Shown here: in pieces, positions 1-5,726 of the stretch | How the letters are laid out: each line of letters opens with the position of its first letter | How positions within the stretch are numbered: the stretch's first letter is position 1 | Source of the DNA: Lachnospiraceae bacterium | Lineage (GTDB): Bacteria > Bacillota > Clostridia > Lachnospirales > Lachnospiraceae | Assembly (NCBI GenBank): GCA_017615375.1 | Contig: JAGAAH010000215.1 | Coordinates: 1 to 5,726 of the forward strand | Direction of reading: 5' to 3' | DNA: 5,726 bases | Translations under genes and position numbers: made by a program | Notes under the pieces: generated by a model | The model's database searches: none | Seen by the model: only the letters and a program-made list of their open reading frames with translations | What the model was told of the DNA's origin: nothing

Positions 1-1407
1 CTTAAAGATTTGCAACTTAAGAAGCAAAAATACGAGGGTCTTGATGAGGCGGTTAAGAAAGCAAAGGCGCGTTACGAGGATTGTGTAAAAGCTTTCCCGG
101 GAAAGCCTGTTAAAGAAGCGACCGTCGAAGAGATGCACAACAAGAATACCGAAATGATAAGCTATAGGAGTGCGGCAGATGCGCATAGATTAAGCGATGA
201 CGAGATTAAGCATCTAATAGATCTGCAGGACAGAAAGAGAAACTATAATCCCAATCCCGATGAATCCGGTCGCCCCGTATTAAAGAAACCTGTATTGTCG
301 ATAATTCTTATCGTATTATCCGTATTGGGAATAGGCGCCGGTGTGTGCCTTATATTCCTATATGATATGATTGCTATAGGTGCGGCGGTTGCGGGAGCGT
401 CTACCGCGATATTTGTAATCGCGATAATACTTATGATAGCCGGAAAGAGCCGTTATAAGCGCGATATTGCGATATTTGAGGCAAATCTCGAGAATGAAAG
501 AGAACGCAGGGAAGAAATCCGTCAAATGGAAGATGCGGAAATAGAGCGTCTTGTCGCACAGCGTAAACAATTTGATGAGAATAATGAAAAAGCGCTTGCC
601 ATAAGGGATGAAATCGTGCGTTTCTTGACGGAAGCCGGAATTACGCCTGATAAGAATCTGACACCTCAGTTGGTTGAGATTGAGAATAAGGCGGAAGATT
701 ACGGAAATGCGGTTAAAGCATTGAATGAGGCCACCGAAAATTTCGAGAACTTCATCAAGATAACACCTGATATTGAAGAGATTAAGGCATTGAAGGAAAT
801 GAACTCCGAAGATGAATTGATGACGATTCATGAAAGGATGCTTGCAATCGGAAGGGAAGAAGATGAGATTAACGGAAGCCTTAAGACTTACAACCTTCAG
901 ATAGAAGGAACTGACGGCCTTATGGAAAAGCTCGAAGAGGTAGATGATGCCAAGGCTAAAGCGGATGCCTTGACGGAAGAGATTGACGCTAAGAGACATA
1001 AGGTTGATATCTTAAATAAGACGGATTTTTATCTTAAGAAAGCCAAAGAGAATTTCGTATCGAATTATACTGCACCGGTACTTGACGGATTTAATAAGTA
1101 TTATGCGATGTTCGGAAATGAGAATGATACATTTTATCTTGATACGGATATTAATCTTACGAAAGAAGAGCTTGGTGCACAGCGCGAAATCGACGTATTA
1201 AGCTCGGGTAACCGTGATATGGTAGGGCTTGCGCTTCGTATGGCGTTCGTTTCAGCAATGACGAAGAAAGAGCAGCCGTTTATAATTATGGATGATCCGT
1301 TCGTAAATCTCGATACCGAGAAGGTAGAGCGCGCAAAGCACTTCCTCGACGAAGTATCCAAGGAATATCAGGTGATATACCTTACATGCTACGACAGTAG
1401 AGCATAA
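1..1407 (+). CDS. YhaN-like SMC/Rad50-type ATPase, C-terminal part (5' truncated)
   Basis: The reading frame is open from base 1, so this is the last 468 residues of a longer protein; the TTG at base 10 is internal, not a start. Order of parts, counting from the first visible codon: a charged coiled-coil stretch; two hydrophobic, probably membrane-spanning segments at about 97-120 and 122-147; a long Glu/Lys-rich coiled coil to about 350; then an ABC-type ATPase half. That half shows the signature LSSGN (390-394), a Walker B strand FIIMDD (417-422) and the D-loop NLD (426-428). The Walker A half would lie upstream, outside the window. Family knowledge: YhaN-type ATPases are SbcC/Rad50-like, carry membrane segments inside the coiled coil, and often pair with an SbcD/YhaO-like nuclease in DNA repair; no partner is visible here. 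The final motif reads LTCYDSRA, with Tyr where a His switch residue is expected. Another SMC-like ATPase family is possible. Confidence 0.75.
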   Translation, partial: LKDLQLKKQKYEGLDEAVKKAKARYEDCVKAFPGKPVKEATVEEMHNKNTEMISYRSAADAHRLSDDEIKHLIDLQDRKRNYNPNPDESGRPVLKKPVLSIILIVLSVLGIGAGVCLIFLYDMIAIGAAVAGASTAIFVIAIILMIAGKSRYKRDIAIFEANLENERERREEIRQMEDAEIERLVAQRKQFDENNEKALAIRDEIVRFLTEAGITPDKNLTPQLVEIENKAEDYGNAVKALNEATENFENFIKITPDIEEIKALKEMNSEDELMTIHERMLAIGREEDEINGSLKTYNLQIEGTDGLMEKLEEVDDAKAKADALTEEIDAKRHKVDILNKTDFYLKKAKENFVSNYTAPVLDGFNKYYAMFGNENDTFYLDTDINLTKEELGAQREIDVLSSGNRDMVGLALRMAFVSAMTKKEQPFIIMDDPFVNLDTEKVERAKHFLDEVSKEYQVIYLTCYDSRA

Positions 1408-1426
1408 TTTTACTTTTAATACAATT

Positions 1427-1479
1427 AAGAAAACCATGTAATATAAGCAAGAATGACGCGTATATTACATGGTTTTCTT
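1427..1479. terminator. Bidirectional intrinsic terminator between convergent genes
   Basis: A perfect 19-bp inverted repeat has arms at 1427-1445 and 1461-1479 with a 15-nt loop. On the plus strand the stem begins 19 nt after the ATPase stop and its 3' arm ends in TTTTCTTT. On the minus strand the hairpin follows the galactokinase stop and is followed by a T-rich run (complement of 1410-1430). The A/T-rich outer arms and position between two convergent genes indicate one hairpin serving both. The loop is longer than usual for an intrinsic terminator. Confidence 0.8.
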
Positions 1480-1498
1480 TGTGGCTAGCCGAAAAATA

Positions 1499-2779
1499 TT
1501 ATATAATTTGCATGCCGCCGTATTTGCGAATCTTGAGTATATTGCAGCTTCCGTCTCCGAAAATCGAATTCATGTATTCGCAGTACCCTTTAGCCAGTTC
1601 ATTCTTGACATAAGCCTGAATGGTACCTGCAAATCCGCCGCCCTGTACACGAGCGTAACAATCATCCTTAAGATAGAGCTTGGATGCAGCCAAAGCAATC
1701 GATATGCCCTGGACCTTAGGATTACTTGCAGAGTAAATATTCTGCAAGCACTTAAACGAAGAATCTCCCGCTTCATTCTCAATATTGAGAAACGCGTCGA
1801 TATCGCCCGATTTAAGAACTTCGATAGCACGACGAACACGACGATTCTCGGTTACATAGTGAATGACACGAAGCGCGGCACGATCGTTCACTTTATCTTT
1901 GATAAGCTTAATGCTTCTAAGCAATTCATCTTCATCAATTTCCGATAACACTTCTTTGCCCCATAAAGCAGCGGCAGCCTTCATCTCTTCGGTTATGGCA
2001 GCATAATCCGGAGTAAGATTTGCATGGCTTCCCTTGGTATCGGTTATACATAAGCAGTATCCGTTATCGGTTAACGGGAAAGGAACTTTTTCGACAACAG
2101 GATTTTCTTTCTCCTTAAAGTTAATATGAATAAGACCGCCTACGGAGCATGCCATCTGGTCCATGAGGCCGCATGGCTTGCCGAAGTATACGTTCTCTGC
2201 AATCTGACCGATGATACCGATTTCAATTGCGGAAATCTTACCCTCGTTAAAAAGGTATGAAAGAATCGTTCCGATAACCGTTTCAAAAGCAGCAGATGAA
2301 GAAAGACCTGCGCCTATAAGCACGTCTGAAGTTATATAAGCTTCAAAACTACCTATATTGTAGCCGCGATTCTTAACGGTTGCAGCAACACCACGTATCA
2401 AAGAGCAGGCATTGCCGGTTTTAGCGCTTTTATCATCAAGTGAATTAAGCGGAATAACAAGACGACCGTAACCTTCCGAGTAGATATCGAGCTTGCCCGA
2501 ATTGGTCTCGCGGACAATAGCGAGTACATCACGGTTAATTGATGCAGCCAAGACTTCGCCACGCTGATGGTCGGTGTGATTGCCGCAGACTTCGGTTCTT
2601 CCCGGAGCACTGAAAATGTGTACGGGTCCATCGCCGAATTCTTCCTCGAAGCGGTCGAGAGCGTGAATGTAGCGCTCGGTTTCGTATGTCATCATCGAAG
2701 GATCTGCATACACGTCGAGAAGAGTATCCTTTAATTCGTCGCTTTCCAATTGTTCTCTTAATAATTTTACGGTTTTCAT
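1499..2779 (-). CDS. galK: Galactokinase (GHMP kinase family)
   Basis: Expected to phosphorylate galactose with ATP to galactose-1-phosphate in the cytoplasm, the first committed step of the Leloir pathway. The 426 residues include an N-terminal extension of roughly 40 residues before the conserved core; typical GalK is about 380-400. Visible motifs: the sugar motif APGRTEVCGNHTDH (58-71), the GHMP ATP-binding loop GLSSSAA (158-164), the likely catalytic Asp207 in GLMDQ, and the C-terminal glycine motif GGGFAGT (390-396). The conserved Arg of the sugar motif (R61) and its Asp (D70) are kept, but the usual Glu of GEHTD is Asn67, which may alter contact with the sugar C6 hydroxyl. An ATG with AAGGGG (2789-2794) 9 nt upstream supports the start. 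It is divergent from an MglB-like binding protein, which supports a role in galactose use. A kinase for a related sugar remains possible. The gene ends in a terminator shared with the convergent ATPase gene. Confidence 0.85.
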   Translation of the reverse strand: MKTVKLLREQLESDELKDTLLDVYADPSMMTYETERYIHALDRFEEEFGDGPVHIFSAPGRTEVCGNHTDHQRGEVLAASINRDVLAIVRETNSGKLDIYSEGYGRLVIPLNSLDDKSAKTGNACSLIRGVAATVKNRGYNIGSFEAYITSDVLIGAGLSSSAAFETVIGTILSYLFNEGKISAIEIGIIGQIAENVYFGKPCGLMDQMACSVGGLIHINFKEKENPVVEKVPFPLTDNGYCLCITDTKGSHANLTPDYAAITEEMKAAAALWGKEVLSEIDEDELLRSIKLIKDKVNDRAALRVIHYVTENRRVRRAIEVLKSGDIDAFLNIENEAGDSSFKCLQNIYSASNPKVQGISIALAASKLYLKDDCYARVQGGGFAGTIQAYVKNELAKGYCEYMNSIFGDGSCNILKIRKYGGMQII

Positions 2780-2807
2780 ATAAAAGTTCCCCTTTTTTAT
2801 GTGACTT

Positions 2808-2835
2808 ATTATATTTTAATACCGACCTATGTAAA
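2808..2835 (-). promoter_or_regulatory. Predicted sigma-A promoter of galK
   Basis: Read on the minus strand there is a -35 TTTACA (2830-2835), a 16-bp spacer and a perfect -10 TATAAT (2808-2813). The transcript would start near 2801 and give a leader of about 20 nt carrying the AAGGGG ribosome binding site. It lies back to back with the lipoprotein promoter; only 13 bp separate the two -35 boxes. Called by consensus match alone. Confidence 0.6.
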
Positions 2836-2848
2836 AAAGCAATTGTTT

Positions 2849-2877
2849 TTGAAAATGAAGCCAAAACTTGTTATAAT
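2849..2877 (+). promoter_or_regulatory. Predicted strong sigma-A promoter of the binding-protein gene
   Basis: There is a -35 TTGAAA (2849-2854), an optimal 17-bp spacer and a consensus -10 TATAAT (2872-2877), preceded by an extended -10 TG at 2869-2870. The match is close to ideal, implying high intrinsic strength, as fits an abundant binding protein and suggests that control would come from a repressor. The predicted start, near 2884, falls inside the palindrome at 2879-2898. Confidence 0.7.
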
Positions 2878-2878
2878 A

Positions 2879-2898
2879 GTAGAAAACATTTTTTCTAC
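2879..2898. promoter_or_regulatory. Palindrome over the transcription start; candidate operator
   Basis: GTAGAAAA (2879-2886) and TTTTCTAC (2891-2898) are perfect 8-bp inverted arms around CATT. The element begins one base after the -10 hexamer and covers the predicted transcription start, a standard place for a repressor to block a promoter. It lacks the central CG of typical LacI/GalR or CcpA operators, so I do not assign a regulator family. It could instead be a short hairpin near the 5' end of the leader, but with a 4-nt loop and A/U-rich stem that would be weak. Confidence 0.45.
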
Positions 2899-2910
2899 AA
2901 AACTGTCCAT

Positions 2911-2916
2911 AGGAGG
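2911..2916 (+). promoter_or_regulatory. Ribosome binding site AGGAGG fixing the lipoprotein start
   Basis: A full-consensus AGGAGG lies 10 nt before the ATG at 2927. The frame is open further upstream to an ATG at 2801, but that start would lie upstream of the promoter and would put about 42 residues before the signal peptide, so 2927 is the start to use. Confidence 0.85.
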
Positions 2917-2926
2917 TAGAAAAGAA

Positions 2927-3949
2927 ATGAAGAAGCGCATAATTACTTTAATATTGATATTGGCAATGATGTTTACCATGGCAGCCTGCGGAAAAGAAAA
3001 AGAAGAAGTGAACACCGCTTATATCGATAGAAAAGTCGGTATTTGCATATATAAGGGCACGGATGATTTCATGAAGCTTTACGAAGCCGAGCTTAGAAAG
3101 TATCTGATTTCGCAGGGATTTGCGGATGAGAATATTAAGACGGTCGATGCAAAGAATGACCAGAAGACGCAGAATGAGCAGGTTAAGAAGCTTATAGAAG
3201 ATAAGGTCGATGTACTTATAGTTAATCCTGTTAATCCGTCTAATGCAGGTACGATAACAGACATGGCGGTTGACGCGGAGATTCCGCTTATATACATTAA
3301 CCGCGAGCCTGATAAGGACGAGCAGGACAGATGGAGCAATAACGGCTGGAAGGTTACTTACGTCGGATGCGATGCGAGACAGTCCGGAAAGATGCAGGGC
3401 GAGATTGTAATAGATCTCGGACTTGATGTAATTGACCTTAACAAAGACGGAAAGGTTCAGTACATTATGGTTGAGGGCGACCCGGAAAACATTGACGCAC
3501 AGTACAGGACGCAGTTTTCCATAAAAGCGATTAACGCCCAGGGTATCTTCGTAGATTGTATCGACGATCAGGTAGGTAACTGGGAGACGGTGGCGGCACA
3601 GACCATAGTTGCCGACGATTTGATGGCATACGGTGATAAGATAGAAGTTATATTCTGTAATAACGATGCGATGGCACTTGGTGCGATTCGCGCAATTAAA
3701 GCCGCAGGACGCACGGTCGGAAAGGATGTATTCCTTGTTGGAGTAGATGCATTAAAGGAAGCCTGCCAAGCAATCTTGGACGGCGATATGACGGGAACCG
3801 TATTTAACGACCACATAACGCAGGCACACAGCGTAGCGGATTGTGCCATCAAGTTTATCGAGGGTAAGCGTGTGGATAATTACATTGCATGCGATTATGT
3901 TAAGGTTACGAAAGATAACGCACAGGAAATACTTGATTTGCTTAAATAA
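2927..3949 (+). CDS. mglB: MglB-like galactose/glucose-binding lipoprotein
   Basis: Solute-binding protein of the periplasmic-binding-protein type 1 fold, expected to be tethered outside the membrane and to capture galactose or glucose for an ABC importer. The 340 residues begin with a lipoprotein signal (KKR, hydrophobic core, lipobox MAAC with Cys21). By my recall of E. coli MglB, most ligand contacts line up: Asp46 and Phe48 (IYKGTDDF), Asn125 (INREP), Asp190 and Arg194, Trp219, Asn246 (CNNDAM), Asp274 (GVDAL) and Asn294 (VFND). The position of E. coli His152 is Asn188. The calcium loop DLNKDGKVQ (170-178) is intact, and its distal ligand is kept as Glu240 in KIEV. The gene has its own promoter and terminator, and no mglA or mglC follows, so it must share a permease encoded elsewhere or serve in sensing. 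Divergent to galK. The sugar-binding family is clear; the exact ligand is inferred. Confidence 0.8.
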   Translation: MKKRIITLILILAMMFTMAACGKEKEEVNTAYIDRKVGICIYKGTDDFMKLYEAELRKYLISQGFADENIKTVDAKNDQKTQNEQVKKLIEDKVDVLIVNPVNPSNAGTITDMAVDAEIPLIYINREPDKDEQDRWSNNGWKVTYVGCDARQSGKMQGEIVIDLGLDVIDLNKDGKVQYIMVEGDPENIDAQYRTQFSIKAINAQGIFVDCIDDQVGNWETVAAQTIVADDLMAYGDKIEVIFCNNDAMALGAIRAIKAAGRTVGKDVFLVGVDALKEACQAILDGDMTGTVFNDHITQAHSVADCAIKFIEGKRVDNYIACDYVKVTKDNAQEILDLLK

Positions 3950-3967
3950 ATAATCTATAAAGGAAAG

Positions 3968-3993
3968 AACCGGGTCTTATATAAGACCCGGTT
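3968..3993. terminator. Intrinsic terminator, perfect 26-bp palindrome
   Basis: AACCGGGTCTTAT and its exact complement abut without a spacer, folding as an approximately 11-bp GC-containing stem with a TATA tetraloop. It starts 19 nt after the lipoprotein stop and is followed by TTTCTT. The next gene is convergent (stop at 4030), so the hairpin may also act on the minus strand, where TTCTTTCCTTTAT follows the stem. The T-tracts are short and interrupted, so efficiency is uncertain. Confidence 0.8.
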
Positions 3994-4029
3994 TCTTGAT
4001 GTAACGATATATCTAAAATTTTAGTGATA

Positions 4030-5301
4030 TTACTTAATCATAAGACGAATAATCTCGTCGTTTGTTCCAACCATACCCTCTCTTGCGAGACAACCTATGT
4101 TACTTATTGTTTCCTCGATATTGGCACCGACCAAACCATCGCCGTGCTCGAAAGCCACATCGCCTTTGGCCATAAAGAAGGATAAAAGCGCTGTATCTAT
4201 GGATTCCGCAATCTTGGCGGCACATGATGCTTTCGCACCGTCGCATACCATGCCGGATATAATGGAAATTGCATTTGATACGGTTTTCTCTATTACATCA
4301 TAGGAAGCACCGGTAAGGTAAGCAATTCCCGCACCTGCGCCGGCGCCTGCGCTTACTGCGCCACAGTAAGCCGAGAGACGACCGATAGGTGTTTTTTCGT
4401 GAATGGCTATAAGATTGGAAAGTGTTAAGGCACGATACATTAATTCTTCCGAAGAATCAAGTTCATGCGCATATATTACAACAGGTACGGAAGCGGTAAT
4501 TCCCTGATTACCGGACCCTGAGTTGATTACAACAGGTAATTCGCAACCATTCATTCTTGCATCGGAACCTGCAGCAGCATATGCTTTGGCACGGGTTCTT
4601 ATGGAATTATCCATAGCAAGAAGAAATTTGCCGATATTGGCACCGTAGCTTCCACGTAAGCCTTCTTCGGCGATTGCCATATTAAAATCTATCTGGCGCT
4701 TTAATATAGGCTTTACATCATCCACATTGAGAGATTGTACGAAATCGTATATACCCTCCATTGTAAGAACGGAGTGATCCGTTTCGTTTGAAATATTGTC
4801 TTCTGACGATGTAAGCTCGTATAATATTTTGCCGTCAAGTTCTTTATATATAATATTGGTATGAGCATCAGCGATACGAACTTTTGAAGTATGATGCTCG
4901 CCTTTTAAGGTAATTATCATATCAAAGGTATGACCTTGGCAGAGATGTTTGATTTCAAAAGCGCATTCATTGAGAAACTCGCTGATTCTTGTTATCTCAT
5001 CTTCGGTAACGTCGGAAAGAACTTCAAGCTCTTTATTCTCGTCTCCGGCAATTATTCCCGCGGCAACTGCGGCAGGAATACCTTTTAAGTGACCGGTATG
5101 CGGTACGTATACCGATTTGACATTCTTTATAAGTGATCCGCTGGCTTCGATAATAACTTCTTTAGGTAATTCATTTATAAGGGCGCGTGCGGTTGCAGCT
5201 GCATAAGCCAAAGCGATTGGCTCTGTACAACCCATTGCGGGCTTTAATTCTTCTCTGAGTATCTGTACATATTCCTTATAGGTACTTGAATTACAGTCCA
5301 T
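4030..5301 (-). CDS. cyuA: Fe-S L-cysteine desulfidase, CyuA/CdsB (UPF0597) family
   Basis: Expected to break L-cysteine into pyruvate, ammonia and sulfide in the cytoplasm without pyridoxal phosphate, using an oxygen-sensitive [4Fe-4S] cluster. The 423 residues are full length for the family (about 400-440). The N-terminal hallmark PAMGCTEP places Cys25 as a ligand; Cys313 (AYCGAVSAG) and Cys353 (MVCDGAKASC) are candidates for the other two. Their 40-residue spacing equals that of Cys282 and Cys322 reported for the Methanocaldococcus jannaschii enzyme, as I recall it. Other conserved stretches are SGSGNQGI (271-278), a Gly/Ala-rich turn near 317-325, and HGDGLVGANIEET near the end. The ATG is preceded by AAGGAGA (5307-5313) at good spacing. 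It is divergent from a LysR regulator, its likely controller. The family is related to Fe-S L-serine dehydratase alpha chains, so another amino-acid substrate cannot be excluded. No cysteine transporter is adjacent in the window. Confidence 0.82.
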   Translation of the reverse strand: MDCNSSTYKEYVQILREELKPAMGCTEPIALAYAAATARALINELPKEVIIEASGSLIKNVKSVYVPHTGHLKGIPAAVAAGIIAGDENKELEVLSDVTEDEITRISEFLNECAFEIKHLCQGHTFDMIITLKGEHHTSKVRIADAHTNIIYKELDGKILYELTSSEDNISNETDHSVLTMEGIYDFVQSLNVDDVKPILKRQIDFNMAIAEEGLRGSYGANIGKFLLAMDNSIRTRAKAYAAAGSDARMNGCELPVVINSGSGNQGITASVPVVIYAHELDSSEELMYRALTLSNLIAIHEKTPIGRLSAYCGAVSAGAGAGAGIAYLTGASYDVIEKTVSNAISIISGMVCDGAKASCAAKIAESIDTALLSFFMAKGDVAFEHGDGLVGANIEETISNIGCLAREGMVGTNDEIIRLMIK

Positions 5302-5343
5302 ACGTATCTCCTTCTCTTATTTTTTTTTATATGACGGTATAAA

Positions 5344-5372
5344 TTCATAAGAATTTCAAATTATTTTTGTAA
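5344..5372 (-). promoter_or_regulatory. Tentative cyuA promoter
   Basis: On the minus strand, TTACAA (5367-5372) and TATGAA (5344-5349) are 17 bp apart. The match is moderate, as expected for a promoter needing an activator. Its -35 box lies 2 bp from the LysR-type palindrome at 5375-5393. The region is very A/T-rich and chance matches are likely. Confidence 0.3.
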
Positions 5373-5374
5373 GA

Positions 5375-5393
5375 TGGTAGTTGATTACTACCA
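5375..5393. promoter_or_regulatory. LysR-type operator (T-N11-A box)
   Basis: TGGTAGT and ACTACCA form a perfect 7-bp inverted repeat with a 5-bp spacer. It contains T (5378), 11 bases, then A (5390), the classic recognition pattern of LysR-family regulators. It lies between a LysR-family gene and its divergent neighbour, and is the most GC-bearing and symmetric element in an otherwise A/T-rich gap. A second, weaker inverted repeat, AAATTC-ATAA-GAATTT (5341-5356), lies nearer cyuA and could be an activation half-site. Confidence 0.6.
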
Positions 5394-5409
5394 CGTAATA
5401 ATGTAACAT
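5381..5409 (+). promoter_or_regulatory. Tentative promoter of the LysR-family gene
   Basis: TTGATT (5381-5386), a 17-bp spacer and TAACAT (5404-5409) resemble a weak sigma-A promoter. The -35 box is inside the LysR-type palindrome, which would allow autorepression, common in this family. Another -10-like TATAAC at 5414-5419 has no matching -35, so the call is weak. Confidence 0.3.
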
Positions 5410-5491
5410 ATATTATAACTTTAGTGAAATTTATGTTTTTTATTAAAGCAATAAAAAGCATTTAAGAAATAACAGAAAGAGAGGGAGCAGC

Positions 5492-5726
5492 ATGGAGATA
5501 AGAGAGTTAATTACTTTTTTACAGGTAGCAGAGGAAGAGAGTTTCTCCAAGGCAGCGGTAAGTCTTGGTTACACGCAGGCGGCTGTAACGATTCAGATGA
5601 AGCATTTGGAGCAGGAGTTTAAGACCCCGCTCTTTGACAGAATAGGAAAGAAAACGATCCTTACCGAAGCCGGAAAATCGTTTTTGCCAAAAGCTCAGAC
5701 TATTCTTCATGATATTAATGAAGCAA
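5492..5726 (+). CDS. LysR-family transcriptional regulator, N-terminal part (3' truncated)
   Basis: Only the first 78 codons are inside the window, and the frame is open to the end. They form a complete LysR-type winged helix-turn-helix: the helix MEIRELITFLQVAEEESFSKAA, the turn and recognition helix around YTQAAVTIQMKHLEQEF (27-43), and the wing PLFDRIGKKTILTEAG (45-60), followed by the start of the linker helix. The ATG is preceded by GAGGGAG (5481-5487). The effector domain is missing, so the ligand cannot be read. Divergent placement next to cyuA, with a T-N11-A box between them, suggests control of cyuA and of itself, perhaps in response to cysteine or a derivative; that part is inference from context. 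Confidence 0.85.
   Translation, partial: MEIRELITFLQVAEEESFSKAAVSLGYTQAAVTIQMKHLEQEFKTPLFDRIGKKTILTEAGKSFLPKAQTILHDINEA

Noticed and set aside
358..999. Minus-strand open frame of 213 codons inside the ATPase gene
   Set aside because: It lies antisense to a well-supported coding region, has a low-complexity Phe/Ile/Arg-rich composition and no recognisable domain, and I saw no ribosome binding site or promoter for it.
1469..1948. Plus-strand open frame of 159 codons antisense to galK
   Set aside because: It overlaps the galactokinase gene, and its ATG lies inside the 3' arm of the terminator hairpin. Its product shows no family features; it is a shadow of the real gene.
2850..2863. Possible catabolite-responsive (cre) site TGAAAATGAAGCCA
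   Set aside because: It matches most degenerate positions but lacks the essential central CG and the symmetric right half; too weak to annotate.
2801..2926. A 42-residue N-terminal extension of the binding lipoprotein from an upstream ATG
   Set aside because: It would start upstream of the predicted promoter and bury the signal peptide; AGGAGG at 2911-2916 supports the ATG at 2927.
4013..4024. Short palindrome CTAAAATTTTAG beside the cyuA stop
   Set aside because: It is an A/T-rich 12-mer with only weak pairing and no T-tract in the needed direction; the stronger palindrome at 3968-3993 explains termination.
4097..4303. Plus-strand 68-codon open frame antisense to cyuA
   Set aside because: It lies wholly within the conserved C-terminal coding part of cyuA, with no recognisable product or initiation signal.
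5320..5328. Run of nine T (A9 in the cyuA leader) as a phase-variation tract
   Set aside because: It is outside the reading frame, just upstream of the ribosome binding site, and in an A/T-rich gap where such runs arise by chance; there is no other sign of switching.

Overview
The window looks like ordinary chromosome from an anaerobic Firmicute, most likely a Lachnospiraceae or Butyrivibrio-like clostridium. That guess rests on moderate-to-low GC, strong AGGAGG-type ribosome binding sites, A/T-rich intergenic gaps, a clostridial-style galactokinase and an Fe-S cysteine desulfidase. It is inferred from protein style only; no rRNA or marker gene is present. I see no mobile element, CRISPR array, tRNA or phage gene.

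Layout: (1) Bases 1-1407 (+) hold the C-terminal 468 residues of a large membrane-anchored, SMC/Rad50-like ATPase of the YhaN type, cut at its 5' end by the window. (2) A 19-bp-stem hairpin at 1427-1479 sits between this gene and the convergent galactokinase gene and can terminate both. (3) Bases 1499-2779 (-) encode a 426-residue GHMP-family galactokinase. (4) A 147-bp divergent promoter region separates it from (5) a 340-residue MglB-like galactose/glucose-binding lipoprotein at 2927-3949 (+). (6) A 26-bp perfect palindrome at 3968-3993 terminates that gene. (7) Bases 4030-5301 (-) encode an Fe-S L-cysteine desulfidase of the CyuA/UPF0597 family. (8) A 190-bp gap carrying a T-N11-A LysR-type box separates it from (9) a divergent LysR-family regulator starting at 5492 (+), cut by the window end after 78 codons.

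Two small functional units emerge. The first is a divergent galactose pair: the binding lipoprotein would capture galactose or glucose outside the cell, and the kinase would phosphorylate galactose inside. Their promoters lie back to back, with a 20-bp imperfect palindrome over the predicted start of the lipoprotein transcript. No ABC permease or ATPase accompanies the binding protein. The second is a classic divergent LysR-regulator/target pair around cysteine breakdown (cysteine to pyruvate, ammonia and sulfide).

I did not find a convincing new multi-gene system. The most useful leads are the substituted sugar-contact positions in both galactose proteins, the orphan binding protein, the two divergent control regions, and a Tyr where an ABC-type switch His is expected in the ATPase.
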